7,270 bases of DNA from contig CACZQQ010000473.1 in assembly GCA_902783355.1 (NCBI GenBank), forward strand, positions 1-7,270, written 5' to 3'. Source of the DNA: an uncultured bacterium. Its GTDB lineage: Bacteria; Verrucomicrobiota; Lentisphaeria; Oligosphaerales; Oligosphaeraceae. This document shows, in pieces, positions 1-5,549 of this stretch (position 1 is its first letter; every line of letters starts with the position of its first letter). The notes under the pieces are model-generated. The model made no database searches. It had not been told where the DNA came from and saw only the letters and a list, made by a program, of their open reading frames with translations. A program made the translations under genes and the position numbers.

Positions 1-308
1 AGCGTGTAGACGATCTTGCAGGGGCGGCCCGTGGTGCCGCTGGTGAAGACCACGTCCGCGATCTCCTTCTGGTCGGCGGCGATGAAAGCCTCGTTGCTGG
101 CGTGGACGTCGTGCTTGGAGGTCAGGGGCAGCAGCGGCAGCTCCTCCAGCCGCAGGTCGCGGTCCGGCAGATGCGCCAGCCTCTCGCGGTAGAAGGGGGA
201 CTTGGCGCGGCAGTAGCGCAGCTGCTCGTTCAGGAGGCGCTCCTGCTCGCGCCTGATGGCGTCGCGGCTCTGGAAGGCCAGGTTGGATTCGAGGTCAAAG
301 CGGTGCAT
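1..308 (-). CDS. PaaK-like adenylate-forming ligase (AMP-binding), N-terminal part only
   Basis: An open frame runs from the ATG at 308-306 off the left edge, giving 102 codons and no stop. The N-terminal part resembles the phenylacetate-CoA ligase (PaaK) branch of adenylate-forming enzymes. Residues 20-48 (…RYCRAKSPFYRERL…) match the 'VPFYRxxL' helix region, and residues 58-65 (LPLLPLTS) match the 'LPxTTK' region. Residues 89-95, TSGTTGR, form the phosphate-binding P-loop motif. Enzymes of this family use ATP to make an acyl- or aryl-adenylate and pass it to CoA or a carrier-protein thiol. The ATG lies inside the end of the acyltransferase gene (14-base overlap, 295-308), which suggests translational coupling; no Shine-Dalgarno sequence precedes it. 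With an ACP and a ketosynthase upstream, the inferred job is to supply a starter acid to the ACP. The acid-recognition region and the C-terminal lysine domain are outside the window, so the substrate cannot be read. Confidence 0.88.
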   Translation of the reverse strand, partial: MHRFDLESNLAFQSRDAIRREQERLLNEQLRYCRAKSPFYRERLAHLPDRDLRLEELPLLPLTSKHDVHASNEAFIAADQKEIADVVFTSGTTGRPCKIVYT

Positions 309-1041
309 GGTTGCCGTCGATGAGGTTGTCCAGGCGCGCCGCCTCTTCGGCGATGCGTGACTGGACGCGTTTCTTCAGGACGTAGGCCGAGGGGATTTCC
401 GCATAGGCCTCCGGCTGGATGGGCGGCAGGCAGCTGATGCGGATTTCGCGGGCGCGGTGGAAGCGGAAGCGGCGGTCGGGGAAGCGCTCGTTGCCGGCGA
501 TGCAGCAGGGGTAGATGGGGGCCTTCAACTCCATCGCCAGCTTGAAGATGCCGCTGTGGAAGGCGTTCATCCGCCGCGATTCGGAGCGCGTCCCCTCCGG
601 AAAGACGATCACGGAGACCCCCTGCCTGAGGAGGTCGCCGATGAGGACGGGATAGGCCTCCAGCGGCGTCGCGGTCGTGTCCAGATAGCCGCAGCGTCTG
701 GCGTTGAAGCCGAAGAAGGGCAGCCGCATGGGCCATCCGTTCACCAGCTGAATGGCCTCCCGCCCCAGGGCCGCCACAAGGAATGCGTCCGTGGCGGCGC
801 GGTGGTTGAAGACGTAGAAGCCGGGCCTCTGGCCGCCGGAGGCGTCCTTGTAGCGGACGCGGACGAAGGGTCGCAGCGCGCCGTAGATGACAAGGCGCCC
901 CATGTGCAGTGCCAGGGCCCGCATGCAGTGTTCGCTCAGGCGCCGCGGCAGAAGCAGGACGACTGCATACGGAAGCGCGGCTGCCAGGACATACACCAGC
1001 AGGCAGATGAAGACGGAGGTGTAGACCAGGAAGGACAGCAC
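295..1041 (-). CDS. PlsC-type lysophospholipid/1-acylglycerol-3-phosphate acyltransferase family protein
   Basis: The product has 248 residues, the usual length for the PlsC/LPLAT family. A hydrophobic N-terminal segment (about residues 5-31) should anchor it to the inner membrane. Motif I is N79-H80-R-A-A-T-D85, which keeps the catalytic NHx4D His and Asp but lacks the Ser often found two residues after His. Motif III is FPEGTRS at 147-153. Residues 171-178 (ELKAPIYP) match the downstream 'xxxPVxPV' block. The family moves an acyl chain from acyl-ACP or acyl-CoA to a hydroxyl of a lipid or other acceptor. The start is GTG at 1041, 4 bases after the ACP stop, and no Shine-Dalgarno sequence is visible. 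The 3' end overlaps the AMP-ligase start by 14 bases. Its place right after an ACP gene suggests acyl-ACP from this cluster as donor rather than general phospholipid synthesis; that is inference. The acceptor is unknown. Confidence 0.9.
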   Translation of the reverse strand: MLSFLVYTSVFICLLVYVLAAALPYAVVLLLPRRLSEHCMRALALHMGRLVIYGALRPFVRVRYKDASGGQRPGFYVFNHRAATDAFLVAALGREAIQLVNGWPMRLPFFGFNARRCGYLDTTATPLEAYPVLIGDLLRQGVSVIVFPEGTRSESRRMNAFHSGIFKLAMELKAPIYPCCIAGNERFPDRRFRFHRAREIRISCLPPIQPEAYAEIPSAYVLKKRVQSRIAEEAARLDNLIDGNHAPL

Positions 1042-1045
1042 GGAA

Positions 1046-1327
1046 CTATTTCAGGGGGATTTTGGCCTTGAGTTCGGGATGCTCGGCCAGCAGCTTCTCC
1101 ACCAGCCCGTAGACCTCCTGCAAGGTGCGGATCTGCAGAAGCGCCTTGTTCTCCCGCAGGGAGATGCCCAGGTTGTGCTGGAGGCCGGAGACAAGGTCGA
1201 CGATGTCCAGGCTGTCCAGTTCCAGATCCTCGAAGAGGCGCTTCTCCGGCGTCAGGGCGGATTCCTCCAGCTCGAATTTCTCGACGAAGACCCGGTTGAC
1301 CAGACGGATGATGCTTTCGTTTGACAT
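1046..1327 (-). CDS. Acyl carrier protein (phosphopantetheine-binding), cluster-specific
   Basis: The product is a 93-residue acidic helical protein with the carrier-protein signature EDLELDSLDIVDL at 33-45. Ser39 in D38-S39-L40-D41 is the expected phosphopantetheine attachment site, and acidic residues around helix II would provide the partner-docking face. It is somewhat longer than the roughly 78 residues of housekeeping AcpP, with a Lys-rich C-terminal tail (…ELKAKIPLK). It is flanked by a ketosynthase and an acyltransferase, so it probably carries the chain those two act on rather than serving general fatty-acid synthesis. The ATG at 1327-1325 follows a strongly A/T-rich 53-base gap without any purine-rich ribosome-binding site. 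The TAG stop lies 4 bases before the acyltransferase GTG. Confidence 0.92.
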   Translation of the reverse strand: MSNESIIRLVNRVFVEKFELEESALTPEKRLFEDLELDSLDIVDLVSGLQHNLGISLRENKALLQIRTLQEVYGLVEKLLAEHPELKAKIPLK

Positions 1328-1380
1328 AAGTTATTGCTAATTAAAGAGTTATGCATTAACATGCCGCCCGTTCCCAAGCG
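1328..1380 (-). promoter_or_regulatory. A/T-rich gap before the ACP gene, possible promoter or translation enhancer
   Basis: These 53 bases separate the ketosynthase stop from the ACP start. Bases 1328-1361 hold 26 A/T out of 34, in strong contrast to the G+C-rich genes. Read on the minus strand, TTGGGA (1377-1372) and CATAAC (1353-1348) lie 18 bases apart, and each matches the sigma-70 consensus in 4 of 6 positions. This is weak support for an internal promoter. No Shine-Dalgarno sequence is present, so the A/T-rich leader may instead help ribosome loading by being unstructured. No stem followed by a T run that would make a terminator was found. Confidence 0.25.
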
Positions 1381-2613
1381 CTATGGCAGCCGCTTCAGGA
1401 TGAGCGTGGCGTTGACGCCGCCGAAGGCGATGCAGTTCTTCATGACGGCCTTCACGGGGCGCTCCAGAGGCTCGCGGAGCAGCCAGAGGCCCGCGCACTC
1501 GTCATCCACGTTTTCAAGATTTGCGTTGGGCAGCAGGAGATTGTGCGCCATCATCTCCAGCACGGCGGCGGTCTCCAGGGCGCCCGAGGCGCCCATGGTG
1601 TGTCCCAGCTGCCCCTTCAGGCTGGAGACCGGCACGCGGTCGCCGAAGAGTTCGCGGATGGCGGCGGCCTCCTCGCGGTCGCCGGCGGGGGTGCTTGTGG
1701 CGTGGGCCGAGACGTAGTCGATGTCCGCAGGGGCCAGCCCTGCGTCGTCCAGCGCGGCCTGCATGCAGCGCACGATGGAGGCGCGGTCGGACTGGCTGAT
1801 CTGCGTCCCCGTGCAGTTGGTGGCGTAGCCGGCGATCTCCGCCAGCGGTTTCGCGCCGCGCGCCTCCGCATGCGCCAGCGTCTCGACGGCCACAAGGCCC
1901 GCGCCTTCGCCGACGACGAGGCCGCAGCGTTTGGCATCGAAGGGGCGCGACTGCTGTTCGGGCGCAAGGTCCGGCGCGTCCGCCAATGCGTGCAGCAGGC
2001 GGAAGAAGTCCAGCACGACGGGGGCCACCTCGTCGCAGCCGCCGGCGACAAAGGCCTCCTGTCGGCCCAGCAGCAGCTGTTCGTAGGCGAGGCCGACGGA
2101 CTGGAGGGAGGAGGCGCAGGCGGAGCAGGGGGAGAGCAGCACGCCGCGGATGCCCAGCAGGTTGGCCACGTTGAAGGCCGCCGAATGGGAGGCGATCTTG
2201 AAGAACTCGCAGGCCGACAGGTCGTTCAGGCAGCCCTGGACGAGGGCGGTGGCCGAATTGCAGATTTCGGAGGCGGAGCCGAGGGTGGAGCTGACGATGC
2301 AGCCGGTGCGGCCGCCGGCGAGCTCCTCCGGCGTCAGCGCGGCGTCTTCCGCCAGGGCGCGCGCGGCCAGCGCCGCGAAGAGCGCGGTCGGCCCCATGGA
2401 GCGGCGGCTGTGCCGCGAGATGGCCTTGGCCCTCTCCGGCGGGATTTCGACGGGGGCGGCCAGGACGGCGGCGGACCCCGTGATGTGGTCCTCCCAGTCG
2501 GGGCGCGTCCTGGTGGCGGATTCGCCGCGCAGCAGCGCCTCGAAGAGCGCCTGCCGGCTCATGCCGAGGGCGCTCGTCACGCCGGTGCCTGTGATGACTA
2601 TCCGTGGTCTCAT
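1381..2613 (-). CDS. Beta-ketoacyl-ACP synthase, FabF (KAS II)-type
   Basis: The product has 410 residues, typical of KAS I/II enzymes, starting with the standard RIVITGTGVTSALG strand (4-17). The decarboxylative Claisen-condensation triad is complete: Cys166 in SPCSACASS, His304 in SAHATSTPAGD, and His338 in LKGQLGHTMGASG. Lys333 is also present, as is the gatekeeper Phe397 in IAFGGVN. This is therefore an active-type elongating ketosynthase, not a chain-length-factor homologue with the Cys replaced. It should extend an ACP-bound chain with malonyl-ACP. An extra Cys163 lies three residues before the nucleophile. The family is used both in fatty-acid synthesis and in aryl-polyene or other type II polyketide clusters. 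With a private ACP, acyltransferase and AMP-ligase downstream, a specialised pathway is more likely than housekeeping fabF. The ATG at 2613 is preceded by the clearest Shine-Dalgarno sequence in the window. Confidence 0.93.
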   Translation of the reverse strand: MRPRIVITGTGVTSALGMSRQALFEALLRGESATRTRPDWEDHITGSAAVLAAPVEIPPERAKAISRHSRRSMGPTALFAALAARALAEDAALTPEELAGGRTGCIVSSTLGSASEICNSATALVQGCLNDLSACEFFKIASHSAAFNVANLLGIRGVLLSPCSACASSLQSVGLAYEQLLLGRQEAFVAGGCDEVAPVVLDFFRLLHALADAPDLAPEQQSRPFDAKRCGLVVGEGAGLVAVETLAHAEARGAKPLAEIAGYATNCTGTQISQSDRASIVRCMQAALDDAGLAPADIDYVSAHATSTPAGDREEAAAIRELFGDRVPVSSLKGQLGHTMGASGALETAAVLEMMAHNLLLPNANLENVDDECAGLWLLREPLERPVKAVMKNCIAFGGVNATLILKRLP

Positions 2614-2619
2614 CTCGCG

Positions 2620-2627
2620 CCCTTCTC
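2620..2627 (-). promoter_or_regulatory. Shine-Dalgarno site of the ketosynthase gene
   Basis: Minus-strand GAGAAGGG ends 6 bases before the ATG at 2613, a good spacing for ribosome binding. A second purine stretch, GAGGAG at 2637-2632, lies further upstream. It supports the 2613 start and stands out because most other starts in the window lack such a site. Confidence 0.55.
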
Positions 2628-2663
2628 TTCGCTCCTCAAAACGTCGACTCCTAAAAGCGGCAT

Positions 2664-2692
2664 ACTATAATCACATATGAAAGGATTACCTG
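2664..2692 (-). promoter_or_regulatory. Possible promoter for the ketosynthase-ACP-acyltransferase-ligase unit
   Basis: The 72-base gap between the O-antigen-ligase-like gene and the ketosynthase contains an A/T-rich island at about 2662-2688. On the minus strand TATAGT (2669-2664) matches the -10 consensus in 5 of 6 positions. At 17 bases spacing the upstream hexamer is CAGGTA (2692-2687), a poor -35. Initiation would leave a leader of roughly 45 bases before the ketosynthase ATG. The same island reads as exact TATAAT on the plus strand (2666-2671), so the direction is ambiguous. The gap is the largest between genes here and marks the probable border between two transcription units. Confidence 0.3.
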
Positions 2693-4005
2693 CCGGCGGC
2701 GCCAATTTGGGGGGCGGCGGGCAGGCCGTCCGCAGGCGGCCGCCGCATGAGGAGGCCGAGATAGAGCCAGATCCAGCGCTTGGAGGCCAGGTCGTCCCAA
2801 AGGCAGCAGAAGGCCAGGGCGACGAGGAGGCAGAGGGCGGGCGTGTTGCCGTCGCGGAGGGCGTTTCGGCAGAGGCAGAGGCCGGCGAGGAGGTAGAGGA
2901 GCAGCGCGGGGAGGCCGAAGAGGGAGGCGGTGTTGAGGTATTCGTTGTGGGGGTCCATGAAGGTGGCGAAGGTGCCGTCCAGCCTGTGTCCGTAGTAGGG
3001 CTCCAGGATGGCGCCGATCTTGGCGGCGTCGGCGTGCCGCGGATAGAGGCGCCGCAGTTCGTCGCCGGCGTAGCCCCACGCCCACGCGGGCGGGCCGCCT
3101 TTCGCGATGATGTCCAGATAGACCTCCTGGTGGGTGGAGTAGTTGCTGCGGCCTTGGAAGTCGATCCAGGGGGGCTCGTGCAGGGCGGGATAGGTGCGGA
3201 ACCAGACGGTCAGGGCGAAGAGGAGCCCTGCGGCCGCCGTCAGCGCCGGCGCCGCCCAGCGGCCGAACCGACGGAGGGCGGGGGCTGTGGCGAGCAGGCC
3301 GCAGCAGAGGCCGAAGGAGAGGAGCAGGTGCTTGGAGGCGGAGGAGAGGAGCGGCAGGCAGGCAATGAAGAGGAGGAGCGCCGTCAGCGCGGCGTTGCGC
3401 AGGCCGTGCTCCTGTGCGGCGAGGCGTCTGCGCAGCGTCGGCAGGAGGAGGAGCAGCGGCAGGGCGAAGGCGCTTCCAAGCAGGTTGGGGTTGGTGAAGA
3501 GGAACTGGAAGCGGCGTGCGAGCGCGCCGCCGTCGGCCGAGACGAGATGCTCCTCCGTGTAGAAGAGGCGTCCGGCGACGGCTTCGCCGCAATGCCGCCC
3601 CAGGAGGAGGGCCAGCAGGCAGAAGCCGAGCAGGAGGGCGCCCGCCCAGGCGCAGGCCCGCCTGGAGGGCGGCGGCGTCACATAGTAGAAGAGGGCGGCC
3701 AGCGGCAGATAGAGGAAGACGGCCGTGTTGTAGAGGGGGGCTCCGCCGCGGAAATACTGTATTGCGCTGGAGAGCAGCACCCAGCCGGAGGCGAGAATGA
3801 GCCAGGCCAGCGGATGGGAGGGGCTCAGCGCCGCCGTCCATTCGCGCCGTTTGCGCCAGGCCTGCCAGGCCATCAGCGGCGCCAGCAGGTCGAAGAGCAT
3901 GAGGGGGGGCCGCAGCGGGACCGCCAGGAAGAGCAGCGCGTAGCCCGCCAAGGCCGCCCAGCCCATCAGGCGGTCGGCGCGGTCTCCGGCCCGTGGAGAT
4001 GTCAT
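2686..4005 (-). CDS. O-antigen ligase / polymerase-like polytopic membrane protein (WaaL/Wzy superfamily)
   Basis: The product has 439 residues and about ten to twelve hydrophobic segments (for example 16-50, 65-82, 92-110, 118-136, 175-190, 204-222, 225-243, 250-268, 360-379, 388-402). This is the layout of the O-antigen ligase family. Family-like blocks are FLFTNPNLLGSAFALP (168-183), SSASKHLLLS (221-230) and, after a hydrophilic loop at about 270-355, DPHNEYLNTASLFGLPALLL (351-370). The loop corresponds to the large periplasmic loop, and the 'HNxYL' His353 is the position of the functionally important His in WaaL. The expected role is transfer of undecaprenyl-linked glycan to lipid A-core, or glycan polymerisation; sequence alone does not separate these. 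The start at 4005 is chosen because it makes an ATGA overlap with the YihY gene. An in-frame ATG at 4017 would add four residues. Context with a heptosyltransferase favours an LPS role. Confidence 0.82.
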   Translation of the reverse strand: MTSPRAGDRADRLMGWAALAGYALLFLAVPLRPPLMLFDLLAPLMAWQAWRKRREWTAALSPSHPLAWLILASGWVLLSSAIQYFRGGAPLYNTAVFLYLPLAALFYYVTPPPSRRACAWAGALLLGFCLLALLLGRHCGEAVAGRLFYTEEHLVSADGGALARRFQFLFTNPNLLGSAFALPLLLLLPTLRRRLAAQEHGLRNAALTALLLFIACLPLLSSASKHLLLSFGLCCGLLATAPALRRFGRWAAPALTAAAGLLFALTVWFRTYPALHEPPWIDFQGRSNYSTHQEVYLDIIAKGGPPAWAWGYAGDELRRLYPRHADAAKIGAILEPYYGHRLDGTFATFMDPHNEYLNTASLFGLPALLLYLLAGLCLCRNALRDGNTPALCLLVALAFCCLWDDLASKRWIWLYLGLLMRRPPADGLPAAPQIGAAGR

Positions 4006-5549
4006 TGGGCCGGGCATTCTTCGGAGGCCGTCTTGACGGGCTGGAAGTTGAGGTCGTCAAGCGCCGCGACGGTGCGCTTGTGGTGGTCGATGAGCTTCTG
4101 GCGCAGCTCCTCAGGCAGGTGTCGGCCGATGCGCTTGGCCTGTTCGGAGTCGAGGCGCGTGTAGGCCTCCGCCACGTCGTGGAGGGTCAGCTGCTGCGGC
4201 GGGCGCCCCGGCAGGTAGTCGTAGCAGGCCGGCGGCGTCGCCAGCGGGTTGATCTGCAGGAGCAGCTTGGCGTTGCGCAGGGCCTCCAGCGCGGTCTCCA
4301 GTTCCGTGATGGGGATGTTGTGTTCGGCGGCGAAGTCGCCTGCGTTCCAGGGCCCCTTCCCGTCGGCGAATCTGGTGCAGATTTCATTCATGATGACGAT
4401 GCCCAGCAGGTGGCAGGCGCCGGGCTCCAGCGCGTGCGTGGCCTTCGTCTGGCGCAGCAGGCGGTGGTTCTGGGCGGCATAGGAGATTTCGGCCCCCAGG
4501 AGGATGACGGTCCAGTTGGCGTAGAGCCACGCCAGGAAGAAGGGCAGCGCGGCGAAGGTCCCGTAGATGGCGTTGTATTTGGCCAGCCCGATCTGCCATT
4601 TGATGTAGGCGCACAGGACGGCGGCGAAGCAGATGGAGGCGACGAGGCCCCCGACGAAGGCGGGGCCGCCCTTGACGCGCGTGTTGGGCATGAAGATGTA
4701 GAGGAAGGCGAAGGCGCACACCACGAAGAGGACCATCAGGAGGTGGGCGCTCATGTTGCCCAGCTTCTGGACGAAGGGGGAGGTCGTGTGCATCATCTCG
4801 TAGAGTTCGCCGGAGGAGATGAGGCCCTGGATGGAGAGCGCGCACAGCAGGACGATGGGGATGAAGAGCAGCACCACCAGGTACTCGCAGATCTGCCGCC
4901 CCAGCGGCCGCCCGCGCTGGATGCACCAGATCTTGTTGAAGATGTTCTCCAGCTTCTTGATGGAGGCGATGACCGTGGCGAGAAGCGCCGCCAGGCCGAT
5001 GAAGCCGATGGCGGCGAAGTTCGTCTTGTCCACGTAGGTGAAGACATTGACGAGGGCCGTCTGCATGGGCTTGGGCAGCTGCGCGGCGACGCCCGGCCGT
5101 GTGGGCGTCTTCGGGGCGCCGAGGGCGCCGGGCGGCATCGGCAGCCCGCCCTCCTGCACGGAGGACTTCTTGGCGTGCTCGATCGTCTCCGCCGTGACGA
5201 TTTCGTATGTGATCTCGATGCGGCGCTGCCCTTCGCTGTCGACCACCTGCGTGATGATGGGCTGCAGGCCAAGCGAGTTCAGCAGGCGCCGCTGCAGCCC
5301 GATGCCCTTGCAGAAGGAGAGGGTGATGGCCAGCGTGGGCACGATGGAGACCAGCGTGATGTAGGTCAGCGCCGACGACTGCAGGGTGCATCTGTCGTCG
5401 ATGAAGCCCCTGACCGCCAGGATGGCGATGCGGAAGGAGGAGTAGAGGAGGCGTCGGAGGAAGCCGAGCTTCCTGTAGTCCGCATCCCATATCGTCTTGG
5501 TGAAGAAGCGCTTGATGAAGAGGAAGAGGATTCTGGCGAGGTTGATCAT
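4002..5549 (-). CDS. YihY/BrkB family inner-membrane protein
   Basis: The product has 515 residues. The membrane core fits the YihY/BrkB (virulence factor BrkB) family: predicted helices at about 57-79, 177-197, 222-244, 266-287, 297-317 and 331-355, and the hallmark block YNAIYGTFAALPFFLAWLYA at 325-344 followed by LLGAEISYA. The loop between helices 1 and 2 (about 85-176) is long and contains a Pro/Gly-rich stretch at 135-161. The C-terminal part (about 375-515) is soluble and looks like the winged-helix-type tail seen in long family members. The family was once mislabelled RNase BN; its biochemical role is not settled. The ATG at 5549 overlaps the heptosyltransferase stop as ATGA, and its own TGA overlaps the next gene's ATG. 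The open frame extends upstream to 6026, but that part lies inside the heptosyltransferase gene and does not look like protein of this family. Confidence 0.88.
   Translation of the reverse strand: MINLARILFLFIKRFFTKTIWDADYRKLGFLRRLLYSSFRIAILAVRGFIDDRCTLQSSALTYITLVSIVPTLAITLSFCKGIGLQRRLLNSLGLQPIITQVVDSEGQRRIEITYEIVTAETIEHAKKSSVQEGGLPMPPGALGAPKTPTRPGVAAQLPKPMQTALVNVFTYVDKTNFAAIGFIGLAALLATVIASIKKLENIFNKIWCIQRGRPLGRQICEYLVVLLFIPIVLLCALSIQGLISSGELYEMMHTTSPFVQKLGNMSAHLLMVLFVVCAFAFLYIFMPNTRVKGGPAFVGGLVASICFAAVLCAYIKWQIGLAKYNAIYGTFAALPFFLAWLYANWTVILLGAEISYAAQNHRLLRQTKATHALEPGACHLLGIVIMNEICTRFADGKGPWNAGDFAAEHNIPITELETALEALRNAKLLLQINPLATPPACYDYLPGRPPQQLTLHDVAEAYTRLDSEQAKRIGRHLPEELRQKLIDHHKRTVAALDDLNFQPVKTASEECPAQ

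Noticed and set aside
1350..1363. Small inverted repeat GCATGTTAATGC near the ACP leader
   Set aside because: The arms are only 4 bases long and no T run follows, so it supports neither a terminator nor a specific operator.
1543..2670. Plus-strand open frame (375 codons)
   Set aside because: It is antisense to a ketosynthase with an intact catalytic triad; low-complexity Gly/Arg/Ala composition.
2686..2710. Possible terminator at the end of the ligase-like gene
   Set aside because: The G+C-rich end of the gene has no clear stem-loop with a following T run on the minus strand.
2651..4060. Minus-strand open frame of 469 codons in another frame over the ligase-like gene
   Set aside because: It is extremely Pro/Arg-rich, with no hydrophobic pattern; the overlapping frame encodes a coherent polytopic membrane protein.
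2677..4164. Long plus-strand open frame (495 codons)
   Set aside because: It is antisense to the ligase-like gene, rich in Gly, Glu, Gln and Arg without any recognisable motif, and is the mirror of Leu/Ala-rich coding in G+C-rich DNA.
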